A stretch of 64,000 bases of DNA, taken from positions 1 through 64,000 of the forward strand of contig CAMZFV010000013.1 of NCBI GenBank assembly GCA_947306175.1. Direction: 5' to 3'. Positions 20,485-29,279 of this stretch are shown in pieces (the first letter of the stretch is position 1; each line of letters starts with the position of its first letter). Source of the DNA: an uncultured Prevotellaceae bacterium. GTDB lineage: Bacteria; Bacteroidota; Bacteroidia; Bacteroidales; Muribaculaceae. The notes below the pieces were generated by a model. That model did not search any database, had not been told where the DNA came from, and worked only from the letters and a program-made list of their open reading frames with translations. The position numbers were made by a program, and so were the translations under genes.

Positions 20485-21666
20485 ATGTTATTCTCGGACA
20501 AAATCAAACAATTACGCATCGAGAGCGGCAAGCGTCAGAAGGACCTGGCCAAGGCCATCGGTGTGGATGTTCCTGCCTATAGCCGATATGAGCACGGTGA
20601 GCGCCGTCCAAAACGAGAGCAGGTGTTGAGACTCGCACGCATCTTCAAGACCGACCCCGACGAACTGGTCGCCGCCTGGCTTGCCGATGAAGCCTATGCC
20701 CACATCGGCCACGACAAGATGGCCACACGAGCCGCCGTTCTGCTCCAAGCCTCACTCAATGGCACAGAACCTGCCGAAGCAGTCATCCAACAAAATCAAC
20801 CTGAAGAGCAAGCCCAACCAGAGCAGCCCGTTAACCGTGATATGGTTTCCAAGATGGGGCGCTCCTTGTTGCCCAAACTGGTACAAGGCGATGCTGCCAC
20901 TGTTATGCAAAGCATCGAGGACGAGAGTATTGACTGCATCGTCACCACCCCGCCCTATTGGCGCCGCCGCACCCAGGGTACCGAGAGCATCAAGGCCGAG
21001 ACGATGGAAGAATTCATTAACGAGTTGCTCCAGACCACAGCACAAGCGTGGCGCGTGCTCAAGCCGCAAGGATCGCTGTGGATCAATATGGGCGACGACA
21101 CGACCGATGGCTTTGTGCAAGGTATCCCCTGGCGTGTTATCATCAATATGATTGACCAGCAGGGTTGGCGCTTGGTCAATGAGGTAGTATGGAACAAAAT
21201 CACAACCTCGCCTCAGGGAAGCCAGGACCACCTGCGCAAGGTCCACGAGTTCCTATTCCATCTGGTGAAAAACGATGATTTCTATTATAATGATGAGGAC
21301 CTGCGGCACACCTATGCCCTCATCGTCCAAAACGATGGCAAGTCCCGCAAGAAGCCAGCCAAGGTCAAAGAGCAATACCTGCAGCCCAAGGGCGGCCATG
21401 GCATGGTGCCAGGTGATGTGTGGACCATCGGCGTGCAACGCTCGGGTATCGCACACTATTGCGTTGCACCTGACACGCTCTACCGCCTGCCACTGGTTGC
21501 CACCTGCCCCCGCAACGGCATCGTGCTCGACCCTTACTGCGGAACGGGTACAACCTGCAAAATCGCCTACGAGATGAACCTGCGCAGCATCGGTATCGAC
21601 ATCAACAGCGAATATATCAAAAAAGCCAAGGCCAGCATCGAGCAGAAACCATTAAGCCTGTTCTGA
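20485..21666 (+). CDS. XRE helix-turn-helix fused to an amino-group (N4-cytosine or N6-adenine) DNA methyltransferase
   Basis: Residues 5-62 are an XRE-type HTH (IKQLRIESGKRQKDLAKAIG, then YSRYEHGERRPKREQVLRLA). After a Gln-rich linker comes a DNA methyltransferase with the catalytic motif TTPPYW (T154-W159) first and the AdoMet motif DPYCGTGTT (D349-T357) last, the beta-class order. The TTPPYW form with a following W is common in N4-cytosine enzymes but also seen in N6-adenine ones. The 393-residue length suits a full enzyme. No restriction endonuclease is adjacent, so it may be an orphan or regulatory methylase. The fused HTH and the palindrome over its promoter suggest it controls its own expression. 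Confidence 0.85.
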   Translation: MLFSDKIKQLRIESGKRQKDLAKAIGVDVPAYSRYEHGERRPKREQVLRLARIFKTDPDELVAAWLADEAYAHIGHDKMATRAAVLLQASLNGTEPAEAVIQQNQPEEQAQPEQPVNRDMVSKMGRSLLPKLVQGDAATVMQSIEDESIDCIVTTPPYWRRRTQGTESIKAETMEEFINELLQTTAQAWRVLKPQGSLWINMGDDTTDGFVQGIPWRVIINMIDQQGWRLVNEVVWNKITTSPQGSQDHLRKVHEFLFHLVKNDDFYYNDEDLRHTYALIVQNDGKSRKKPAKVKEQYLQPKGGHGMVPGDVWTIGVQRSGIAHYCVAPDTLYRLPLVATCPRNGIVLDPYCGTGTTCKIAYEMNLRSIGIDINSEYIKKAKASIEQKPLSLF

Positions 21667-21780
21667 CACTGCAAGACAATCCAGTAAATCCAGACAAGGT
21701 TATCTGGATTTTGAATAAATCTGGTGGCTTCTCAGCAATTAAAGCAACCTTTATTGCGTTCGACTTGCACAGATTTTTTG

Positions 21781-21788
21781 TAATTTTG
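21781..21788 (+). promoter_or_regulatory. Probable -7 element for the ABC-F gene
   Basis: TAATTTTG lies 22 bases before the ATG at 21811. A -33 TTG at standard distance is not clear. Confidence 0.5.
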
Positions 21789-21810
21789 CGGCCAAAACCG
21801 CAACTCAAGA

Positions 21811-23757
21811 ATGATTTCAATTCAAGGACTCAAGGTGGAGTTCGGCAGCCAAGTGCTGTTCGAGAACATCAGCTTTGTCGTCAACAAGCGTGACAAAATT
21901 GCACTTGTGGGCAAGAACGGCGCCGGAAAAACCACCATGCTAAGAATCATCACTGGTGAGCAACTGCCCACCAGCGGCACTGTCTCACGACAAGCCGATA
22001 TCACCATCGGCTATCTGCCCCAGCAGATGAGGCTCAGGGATGAGATGACTGTCAAACAGGAAGCGGCACGCGCCTTCGAGCACCTGCAGCAAATGGATGC
22101 CGCAATCGACCGCATGAACCAGGAACTGGCCGAGCGCACCGACTATGACAGCGAAGATTACCAAGAGTTGATTGAACGCGTTGCCGAAAAGACCGAACTG
22201 CGCGCATTGATGCAAAGCGAGAACATTGAGGCCGAAATTGAAAAGACATTGATGGGTCTGGGATTTGAACGTAACGACTTCGACCGCCCGACGAGCGAAT
22301 TCAGCGGAGGCTGGCGCATGCGTATCGAGTTGGCGAAATTGCTGCTGCGACGCCCAGACGTGCTACTTCTCGACGAGCCGACCAACCATCTGGATATCGA
22401 GTCCATCCAATGGCTGGAGTCTTTCCTGATAAACCGCAATGCCGCCCTTTTGCTCGTTTCACACGACCGCGCCTTTATCGATAACGTGACGAACCGCACC
22501 ATCGAAATTTCACTAGGCAAGATCTACGACTACAAGGTCAATTACAGCGAGTTTGTGGAACTGCGCAAGGAACGCGTAGAACAGCAGATGCGCGCCTACG
22601 AGAACCAGCAGAAACTCATCCACGACACAGAAGACTTTATTGATAGATTCCGTTATAAGGCCACCAAAGCCGTGCAGGTGCAGAGCCGTATCAAGATGCT
22701 CGACAAGCTGGAGCGCATCGAGGTTGATGAGGTGGACCGCTCACGTATGAGGTTGAAATTCCCGCCCGCACCCCGCAGCGGCGATTATCCCGTCATCGCC
22801 GAGGACCTGCGTAAGGATTACGGCAGCCTGAACGTATTCCATGACGTTACTTTTACCATCAAGCGTGGTGAGAAAGTCGCCTTTGTGGGCAAGAACGGCG
22901 CGGGCAAATCCACCTTGGTCAAGTGTATCATGGGCGAGATTCCCTTTGACGGAAAACTGCAGATTGGGCATAACGTCAAAATCGGCTATTTTGCCCAAAA
23001 CCAGGCGCAACTGCTCGACGAGACCTTAACGGTTTACGACACTATTGACTATGTGGCCGTGGGTGACATCCGCACCCGCATCAACGACATTTTGGGCGCC
23101 TTCATGTTCGGCGGAAAGAATGCCGATAAAAAGGTCAAGGTGCTGAGCGGTGGCGAGAAGAGCCGACTTGCGATGATCCGCCTGCTGTTACAACCAGTTA
23201 ACCTGCTCATTCTCGATGAGCCGACCAACCACTTGGACATGCCCAGCAAGGATGTGCTAAAGGAGGCCATTCAAGCCTTCGAGGGCACTGTCATCGTAGT
23301 ATCCCATGACCGCGACTTCCTGAACGGCATCGTCAATAAGGTCTATGAATTCGGGGAGCATCGCGTGCGCGAACACTTGGGCGGCATCTATGACTTTCTG
23401 CAGAAGAAGCAGTTAGACTCCCTGCAACAACTGGAAATCAAGAATACGCCCGTTGCCACTGTAGAGACGCAAAACCTTGAATCTCTCGAGCCTGCTACTA
23501 GCCAAGGCAAGATGGATTACCAACGCCAGAAAGAGCGTGAGCGCCGCATCCGTCAGGCCGAGAAAAAGGTGAAAACCTACGAGACCCGAATCGCCGAGCT
23601 GGAGCAACAACTCGCCGAGATTGAGGAAAAACTGTCCACCGCTTCCACCGATGATCTGGACATCTACTACACCCATTCCAAAATCGCTCGCGAACTCGAG
23701 GAAGTGATGACCAACTGGGAAACCGCCTGCGAAGAGCTGGAAAAAGTAAAGAATTAG
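21811..23757 (+). CDS. ABC-F family ATPase (Uup/YdiF-like)
   Basis: The 648-residue soluble product has two ABC ATPase domains and no membrane segments. Domain 1 has Walker A GKNGAGKTT (about 35), signature SEFSGGWRMR and Walker B LLLDEPTNHLD. Domain 2 has GKNGAGKST, signature LSGGEKSRLAM and LLILDEPTNHLD. The inter-domain linker is the usual P-site tRNA interaction motif region. A C-terminal coiled coil (about 570-645) follows, as in Uup-like members. ABC-F proteins act on ribosomes or ribosome rescue. At codons 551-559, in the linker before the coiled coil, the DNA matches the dispersed GAGACGCAA palindrome. The gene is seven bases from a downstream GNAT gene. Confidence 0.94.
   Translation: MISIQGLKVEFGSQVLFENISFVVNKRDKIALVGKNGAGKTTMLRIITGEQLPTSGTVSRQADITIGYLPQQMRLRDEMTVKQEAARAFEHLQQMDAAIDRMNQELAERTDYDSEDYQELIERVAEKTELRALMQSENIEAEIEKTLMGLGFERNDFDRPTSEFSGGWRMRIELAKLLLRRPDVLLLDEPTNHLDIESIQWLESFLINRNAALLLVSHDRAFIDNVTNRTIEISLGKIYDYKVNYSEFVELRKERVEQQMRAYENQQKLIHDTEDFIDRFRYKATKAVQVQSRIKMLDKLERIEVDEVDRSRMRLKFPPAPRSGDYPVIAEDLRKDYGSLNVFHDVTFTIKRGEKVAFVGKNGAGKSTLVKCIMGEIPFDGKLQIGHNVKIGYFAQNQAQLLDETLTVYDTIDYVAVGDIRTRINDILGAFMFGGKNADKKVKVLSGGEKSRLAMIRLLLQPVNLLILDEPTNHLDMPSKDVLKEAIQAFEGTVIVVSHDRDFLNGIVNKVYEFGEHRVREHLGGIYDFLQKKQLDSLQQLEIKNTPVATVETQNLESLEPATSQGKMDYQRQKERERRIRQAEKKVKTYETRIAELEQQLAEIEEKLSTASTDDLDIYYTHSKIARELEEVMTNWETACEELEKVKN
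23461..23487 (+). repeat. GAGACGCAA-family palindrome inside the ABC-F coding sequence
   Basis: GTAGAGACGCAAAACC then TTGAATCTCTC lies in frame in the linker before the C-terminal coiled coil and encodes VETQNLESL. It is a decayed, opposite-orientation copy of the intergenic palindromes at 4579 and 27621. The NRPS copy at 58811 is read in the same frame. Confidence 0.7.
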
Positions 23758-23764
23758 GGGTTTT

Positions 23765-24307
23765 ATGTTGAAAAAAGTCGAAATCCATAGCAAGAATGCT
23801 GAGAATGCTGCATTGAGGGAACTGTATGAGACAGCATTTCCTGCTGGAGAGCAGATTCCTTATGATGACCTCATCCACCTGCTTGATGCCATGGAAATTG
23901 ACTATATCGCCTATTACGAAGATGAGCAACTGGTGGGTCTGACGATGGTGCTGCGTTTGCCCAAATATAACTGGGGATGGTATTTTGCCGTGCGTGAAGA
24001 GCTGCGCGGCAAGGGTTTGGGTCAGAAGATTCTATCGGCAGTGCTCGACAAATACCGTGACGGGCGCCCCTTCATTATGGATATCGAATCTCCCTTGCAG
24101 CCTGATGCGCCCAATCCCGAGCAACGCAAGAGGCGCCACGCCTTCTACCTGCGCAACGGCATGAAGGACACAGGCGCATATCGCACCTATAACGACATCA
24201 CCTTTACTATCCTGACCAACAGCGACGAACCATTCACCCTTCAGGATTATGACGACATTGTTGCCGCCTTGCGTGCCGCTTGGGACAATATGCCTAGCGA
24301 ACAATAA
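23765..24307 (+). CDS. GNAT family N-acetyltransferase
   Basis: The 180-residue product has the GNAT core: strands ending in GLTMVLRL, then the acetyl-CoA loop ELRGKGLGQKIL (R/Q-x-x-G-x-G/A motif) near residue 80. The acceptor substrate is unknown. The ATG lies seven bases after the ABC-F stop, so the two are probably one transcript. Confidence 0.88.
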   Translation: MLKKVEIHSKNAENAALRELYETAFPAGEQIPYDDLIHLLDAMEIDYIAYYEDEQLVGLTMVLRLPKYNWGWYFAVREELRGKGLGQKILSAVLDKYRDGRPFIMDIESPLQPDAPNPEQRKRRHAFYLRNGMKDTGAYRTYNDITFTILTNSDEPFTLQDYDDIVAALRAAWDNMPSEQ

Positions 24308-24327
24308 GACTATTTAACCTTTCCCGC

Positions 24328-24358
24328 TTGCCCATTTCAGCCAAATCGTCTATTTTTG
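24328..24358 (+). promoter_or_regulatory. Promoter placed for near-leaderless transcription
   Basis: TTG (24328-24330), 20 bases, TATTTTTG (24351-24358). Only five bases separate the -7 box from the ATG at 24364, so the transcript start should fall at or within a base or two of the start codon. Confidence 0.65.
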
Positions 24359-24363
24359 CAGGC

Positions 24364-25326
24364 ATGAAACGGGTATTATCCATAGTGACGGCATTGGTCG
24401 CCCTCGTTGGGCTGGCCCAGGATAATCAGACGATCAAACTGCAGTTTGACCAGTCCAAGATCAGTCCTCAGTTTACCATGCCCGAACTGCCCACTATTAT
24501 CACACCAGCCACCAACATCAAGCCCACCTTCAACGCCAATCTGCCTACGTCAACAGACCTCAAACTAGATTTCAAAACCAGCGGACTGGTTGACTCGCTG
24601 GCCATCTATCAGCAGGACTGGCGCAGCAACTATGGCATCAACTTGCCCCGTTTCCATTACGATACCAACCCCTATAGCCGCGACTGGTCATCAAGCGGCG
24701 TGATTACCCGAGTCGGAGGTGGTTATCTCACTGGAGCGGGTTCCCACACGACTTATCCGGGCATGGGCAACCTGGCGAGTGCCAGCGTCGCCTTCACGAT
24801 GCCGATGGGAGAACGGTTTCAGGTCACAGCAGGCTTGACGGGCAGCAAATATCATTTTGACCACAACGCGTGGAACGACTACGGCGTGTTTGGCAATGCC
24901 TCATTCCGCCTCAATGACCGCTTGTCGCTCAACGCTTTCGGACAATACTACGTCAACCAACAGTTCCACTCCGTCGCTGCGATGCCATTCTTGGGCAGCT
25001 CATCCTACGGAGGCACTCTGGGCTGGCATGTTAGCGACAAGTTTTCGCTTGATGTGGGCGCCCGACGCATCTATGACCCCTACACTGGCAAATGGCGCAC
25101 CCTTCCCGTCGTGCAGCCGACCTTCAGCCTGCTTGGCGCACCTATCTCGATCGATGCCGGCCCTTGGATTTACCAACTGCTTGACTACATGTTCAATGGC
25201 GGCAAGAACAGCCGCGACTGGGGTGACCCCAAATACCGCCCTGTCACCGTCCCCGACGTCATCCGCAACCAGCCAGGCTTCAACGCCAACAGTCCCGTCC
25301 CCATCCCCGACGTATTCCGCCACTAA
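24364..25326 (+). CDS. Exported protein, probable outer-membrane beta-barrel, 320 aa
   Basis: I choose the ATG at 24364 because it gives a clean signal peptide (MKRVLSIVTALVALVGLAQ). A further in-frame start at 24328 would put a non-signal extension ahead of it and overlaps the promoter. The mature part has an extended N-terminal region and then alternating amphipathic strands with many Gly, Tyr and Asn residues, for example RFQVTAGLTGSKYHF and LSLNAFGQYYVNQQF, as in small outer-membrane barrels. I do not recognise a named family. The promoter suggests a leaderless mRNA. Confidence 0.75.
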   Translation: MKRVLSIVTALVALVGLAQDNQTIKLQFDQSKISPQFTMPELPTIITPATNIKPTFNANLPTSTDLKLDFKTSGLVDSLAIYQQDWRSNYGINLPRFHYDTNPYSRDWSSSGVITRVGGGYLTGAGSHTTYPGMGNLASASVAFTMPMGERFQVTAGLTGSKYHFDHNAWNDYGVFGNASFRLNDRLSLNAFGQYYVNQQFHSVAAMPFLGSSSYGGTLGWHVSDKFSLDVGARRIYDPYTGKWRTLPVVQPTFSLLGAPISIDAGPWIYQLLDYMFNGGKNSRDWGDPKYRPVTVPDVIRNQPGFNANSPVPIPDVFRH

Positions 25327-25377
25327 CCTAATCACTTCTTTTATAAAACAGTTTTCGATATTTTTAGGGGTCTAGTC

Positions 25378-25408
25378 TTGGAGAAGTGGGAAAATGTGAG
25401 TAATTTTG
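25378..25408 (+). promoter_or_regulatory. Promoter of the Crp/Fnr operon
   Basis: TTG (25378-25380), 20 bases, TAATTTTG (25401-25408); ATG at 25448. Confidence 0.75.
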
Positions 25409-25447
25409 CACGTTAAACCTATTTGATTGGGTTTACCAGGCATAGTA

Positions 25448-26149
25448 ATGGTAAAAAAGAGCACGATTCAGGATATTATACGGGAAGATTTGGCCGATAT
25501 TTGGTCCATCCTAAACAGTGAGGAGAAGCATCTCATCGCTGATAATTTCGTCATCCACACTTATCGGAAAGGGCAGATCATCTATGCCGAAAAAGACGAG
25601 CCGCAGTTCTTGTGGTGTCTGATCAAAGGCAAAGTGAAACGCTTTAAGAACGGAATGGGCGGCAAGCAACAGATTTTGCGCCTGTACCGTCCCATCCAGT
25701 ACTTCGGCTACCGCGCATGGTTCGCTAAGGAGCCTTATGTGGCCAGCACGATGGCTATTGAGCCATCCCAAGTGGGATGTTTGCCCATGTCGGTGGTGAA
25801 AAAACTCATCGACGGCAATATGAAACTGGCGTGGTTCTTCATCCACGAGTTGTCCAAGCATTTGGGTGGTAGCGAATCCAAGGTGGTGACCCTCACACAG
25901 AAGCACATCCGTGGTCGTCTGGCCGAGGCCCTGTGTATGCTGGTGGACAACTACGGTTACGAAGACGATGGCAGAACGTTGAAAATCTACATGGCGCGAG
26001 AGGATCTCGCCAACCTGTCTAACATGACCACCGCCAATGCCATCCGCACCCTCTCTTCCTTTGCCCAGGAACGTATCATCACCGTTGACGGACGCCGCAT
26101 CCGCATCGTTGACGAGCCCACATTACGCAACATCAGCCGTTTTGGATAA
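25448..26149 (+). CDS. Crp/Fnr family transcriptional regulator
   Basis: The start is the ATG at 25448 (VKKSTIQDII); an in-frame TTG at 25427 would add seven residues. The 233-residue product has an N-terminal cyclic-nucleotide-like barrel (YRKGQIIYAEKDEPQFLWCL) and a C-terminal winged HTH (GRLAEALCMLVDNYG, then MAREDLANLSNMTTANAIRTL). There is no cluster of Cys residues like that of Fnr, so an iron-sulfur sensor is unlikely. The ligand is unknown. It heads a run with DUF4924, rfbD, prfC and the kinase-RapZ and MurU-like genes. Confidence 0.92.
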   Translation: MVKKSTIQDIIREDLADIWSILNSEEKHLIADNFVIHTYRKGQIIYAEKDEPQFLWCLIKGKVKRFKNGMGGKQQILRLYRPIQYFGYRAWFAKEPYVASTMAIEPSQVGCLPMSVVKKLIDGNMKLAWFFIHELSKHLGGSESKVVTLTQKHIRGRLAEALCMLVDNYGYEDDGRTLKIYMAREDLANLSNMTTANAIRTLSSFAQERIITVDGRRIRIVDEPTLRNISRFG

Positions 26150-26163
26150 CGCCTCTTGACGCT

Positions 26164-26730
26164 ATGATTATCGCTCAACAGAAACGAAAAGAGAATATTG
26201 CTGAGTACCTCCTGTACCTGTGGCAGGTGGAGGACTTGTTGCGCGCATGCCAGCTGGATATCGATACTGTGGACAAGGCCATTATCTCGCGCTATGACGT
26301 GGACGAAAAGACTCGCCACGAGATCCGTGAGTGGTACGAGTCTCTCATCCAGATGATGGAGATGGAGAACGTGCGTGAGCGTGGTCACATCCGTGTGTGC
26401 CACAATGTGCTCATCCGCCTCAACGACCTGCACCAGCTACTGTTGGCCGATCAAGGCCGTTTCCCGGACTATCATGCTGACTACTACCGCACCCTACCCC
26501 ACATTGTACAACTGCGCGCATCACTGCCCGATCAAGAGCGTCCCAGCGAGTTGGAGACGTGTTTCAACGCCCTATACGGCGTGATGCTGCTCCACATGCA
26601 GGGTAAGGAGATTTCACAAGACACCGCAGCAGCGATTTCACAGATTTCGCACTTCATCGGCATGCTTGCCGCATACTATAAGCTGGACGAGGAGAAACCG
26701 CTGTTTGGAAACGATTTAAACGATAACTGA
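26164..26730 (+). CDS. DUF4924 family protein
   Basis: The 188-residue soluble, helical product matches the Bacteroidota family DUF4924, with the typical start QQKRKENIAEYLLYLWQVED and later RVCHNVLIRLNDLH. The function is unknown. It is 14 bases after the Crp/Fnr stop and three bases before rfbD, so it is co-transcribed with them. Confidence 0.85.
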   Translation: MIIAQQKRKENIAEYLLYLWQVEDLLRACQLDIDTVDKAIISRYDVDEKTRHEIREWYESLIQMMEMENVRERGHIRVCHNVLIRLNDLHQLLLADQGRFPDYHADYYRTLPHIVQLRASLPDQERPSELETCFNALYGVMLLHMQGKEISQDTAAAISQISHFIGMLAAYYKLDEEKPLFGNDLNDN

Positions 26731-26733
26731 TAT

Positions 26734-27618
26734 ATGGCAACCATCAACATACTCATCACTGGCGCTAACGGCCAACTGGGCCACGAAATGCGCAACGTAC
26801 TGGCAGGAGACTCTCGCTTCAATGCCATCTTCACTGACGTGGCGGGAGAAGACGTTTCCGCACTAGATATCACCGATGAAACAGCCGTTGAGCACATGGT
26901 TGCCGATCATGCCATTCACTACATCGTGAACTGCGCTGCTTATACCGCCGTCGATGCTGCCGAGGATAATGAAACCCTAGCTAAACTCCTCAATACCGAT
27001 GCGGTGGGCATACTTGCCCATGTTGCCAAGCGTCATGACGCACGCATGGTGCACATCTCCACTGACTATGTCTTTGACGGGCAGGGCTGCATTCCTTATA
27101 TCGAGGACATGACCACATGCCCTCAGTCGGCTTACGGACGTACAAAACTCGATGGCGAGCACCAGTTGATGGATACCCTAGGCGATGATGCCGTCATCCT
27201 GCGCACCGCGTGGCTATACTCGCCTTACGGCAAGAACTTCGTCAAGACGATGCTCACATTGGGCAATGACAAGCCTGCCTTGAAGGTCGTGTTTGACCAA
27301 GTGGGCTCACCCACCTGCGCCCGCGACCTGGCCCGTGCCATCGTCACAGTCATCACGGCTGACAAGTGGCACCCTGGCATCTATCACTTCAGCAACGAGG
27401 GCGTCATCTCATGGTATGACTTCACCAGGGCCATTCACCGTCTGGCGGGCATTACCACCTGTGACGTGCAGCCCTGCCACAGTGACGAGTTCCCCGCCAA
27501 GGCCCACCGCCCGGCCTATAGTGTGCTGGACAAGACCAAGTTCAAGACCACCTTCGGTGTGACTGTCCCCTACTGGCTCGACAGCCTTGAGGAAACCCTA
27601 CATAAACTTGGCTTTTAA
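26734..27618 (+). CDS. rfbD: dTDP-4-dehydrorhamnose reductase
   Basis: The last step in dTDP-L-rhamnose synthesis: NAD(P)H reduction of dTDP-4-keto-L-rhamnose. The 294-residue product has the Rossmann start ITGANGQLGHEM, VDAAEDN, STDYVFDG, the catalytic YGRTKLDGE (Y-x-x-x-K) and the family segment GSPTCARDLARAI. The usual companions rfbA, rfbB and rfbC are not in this window, so they must lie elsewhere. The family also includes related dTDP-sugar reductases, so specificity is inferred. Confidence 0.9.
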   Translation: MATINILITGANGQLGHEMRNVLAGDSRFNAIFTDVAGEDVSALDITDETAVEHMVADHAIHYIVNCAAYTAVDAAEDNETLAKLLNTDAVGILAHVAKRHDARMVHISTDYVFDGQGCIPYIEDMTTCPQSAYGRTKLDGEHQLMDTLGDDAVILRTAWLYSPYGKNFVKTMLTLGNDKPALKVVFDQVGSPTCARDLARAIVTVITADKWHPGIYHFSNEGVISWYDFTRAIHRLAGITTCDVQPCHSDEFPAKAHRPAYSVLDKTKFKTTFGVTVPYWLDSLEETLHKLGF

Positions 27619-27620
27619 CC

Positions 27621-27644
27621 GAAACGCAAGATTTTGCGTCTCTA
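27621..27644. repeat. Dispersed palindrome, GAGACGCAA family copy 2
   Basis: GAAACGCAA (27621-27629), loop GATT, TTGCGTCTC, then TAC. One base differs from copy 1. It lies between rfbD and prfC within an apparent operon. Confidence 0.75.
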
Positions 27645-27663
27645 CATAATAACAACTGAAATA

Positions 27664-29241
27664 ATGTCATTAACAACTGAAATCACCCGCCGCCGCACCT
27701 TTGCCATCATCTCTCACCCTGATGCCGGCAAGACGACGCTGACCGAGAAGCTGCTGCTCTTCGGTGGCGCGATCCATGTGGCAGGCGCCGTGAAATCCAA
27801 TAAGATCAAAAAGACCGCCACCAGCGACTGGATGGAGATTGAGAAGCAACGCGGCATCTCGGTAGCCACTTCGGTCATGGGATTCAACTATGGCGATTAT
27901 AAAATCAATATCCTCGACACCCCTGGTCACCAGGACTTCGCCGAGGACACCTACCGCACCTTGACAGCTGTTGACAGCGTCATCATCGTAGTCGATGTCG
28001 CCAAGGGCGTAGAGACCCAGACGCGCAAGCTGATGGAGGTGTGCCGTATGCGCAACACCCCAGTGATCATCTTTGTCAACAAGCTTGACCGCGAAGGCCG
28101 TGACCCGTTTGACATCCTCGACGAGCTGGAGCAGGAACTGCAGATCGACGTGCGCCCCTTGAGTTGGCCCATCAACATCGGTGCTCACTTCAAGGGCGTG
28201 TATAACATCTACGAGCACAACATCAGCCTGTTCAAGCCCGATAAGCAGCACGTGACCGACCGCGTTGACATCAACGACATCAATGACCCCGCCATCGACA
28301 AGGCTGTAGGCAAGGCCGATGCTGAAAAACTGCGTGCCGACATCGAGCTCATCGATGGCGTATATCCCGATTTCAACACGCTGGATTATCTGGATGCCAA
28401 GGTGGCGCCCGTGTTCTTTGGTTCGGCGTTGAACACCTTTGGCGTGAAGGAGCTGCTGGACTGCTTCGTACGCATCGCCCCGTCGCCCCGCCCCGTGAGT
28501 GCCATTGAGCGCACCGTGGAGCCCGGCGAGGACAAATTTACAGGCTTCGTGTTCAAGATTCACGCCAACATGGACCCCAACCACCGCAGCTGTATCGCCT
28601 TTGTCAAGGTGTGCTCGGGTGTGTTCCAACGCAACGGCAACTATAAGCACGTGCGCAGCGGCAAGAGCTATCGTTTCAGCGCCCCCACCGCCTTTATGGC
28701 ACAGAAGAAGGAAATCATCGACGAGGTTTATCCCGGTGACATCGTGGGTCTGCCCGATAACGGCATTTTCAAGATTGGCGACACCTTGACCGAGGGCGAG
28801 GATCTCCACTTCAAAGGCTTGCCCAGCTTCTCGCCCGAGATGTTCAAGTACATCGAGAACTCCGACCCGATGAAGACCAAGCAGCTCAACAAGGGTCTCG
28901 AACAGTTGATGGACGAGGGCGTTGCCCAAATGTTCATCAACCAGTTCAACAACCGCAAGATCATTGGCACCGTGGGACAACTGCAGTTTGAGGTTATTCA
29001 GTACCGTCTGCTACATGAGTATGGCGCCCAGTGCCGTTGGGAACCCATCCACCTGTTTAAGGCCTGCTGGATTGAGAGCGAAGACGAGGAAGCACTCGAA
29101 GCCTTCAAGAAGCGTAAGCACCAGTTCATGGCGCTTGACCTTGAAGGACGCGACGTGTTCTTGGCCGACTCCAATTACGTCCTGCAGATGGCACAGCAGG
29201 ATTTCCCGAAAATCACCTTCCACTTCACCAGTGAATTCTAA
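27664..29241 (+). CDS. prfC: Peptide chain release factor 3
   Basis: The GTPase RF3 recycles class I release factors from the ribosome. The ATG at 27664 is chosen ([24 protein letters not shown]); an upstream in-frame TTG lies inside the palindromic repeat. The 525-residue product has P-loop HPDAGKTT, switch [10 protein letters not shown] and NKLD, then the RF3-type domains ending [12 protein letters not shown]. The length fits the family (about 529). Confidence 0.97.
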   Translation: MSLTTEITRRRTFAIISHPDAGKTTLTEKLLLFGGAIHVAGAVKSNKIKKTATSDWMEIEKQRGISVATSVMGFNYGDYKINILDTPGHQDFAEDTYRTLTAVDSVIIVVDVAKGVETQTRKLMEVCRMRNTPVIIFVNKLDREGRDPFDILDELEQELQIDVRPLSWPINIGAHFKGVYNIYEHNISLFKPDKQHVTDRVDINDINDPAIDKAVGKADAEKLRADIELIDGVYPDFNTLDYLDAKVAPVFFGSALNTFGVKELLDCFVRIAPSPRPVSAIERTVEPGEDKFTGFVFKIHANMDPNHRSCIAFVKVCSGVFQRNGNYKHVRSGKSYRFSAPTAFMAQKKEIIDEVYPGDIVGLPDNGIFKIGDTLTEGEDLHFKGLPSFSPEMFKYIENSDPMKTKQLNKGLEQLMDEGVAQMFINQFNNRKIIGTVGQLQFEVIQYRLLHEYGAQCRWEPIHLFKACWIESEDEEALEAFKKRKHQFMALDLEGRDVFLADSNYVLQMAQQDFPKITFHFTSEF

Positions 29242-29279
29242 TATCATACCCAATCAGTCACAATCAAAGTTAGATAGCA

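Noticed and set aside
27670..28980. Minus-strand frame of 436 codons opposite prfC
   Set aside because: Antisense shadow of prfC with no recognisable domain or promoter.
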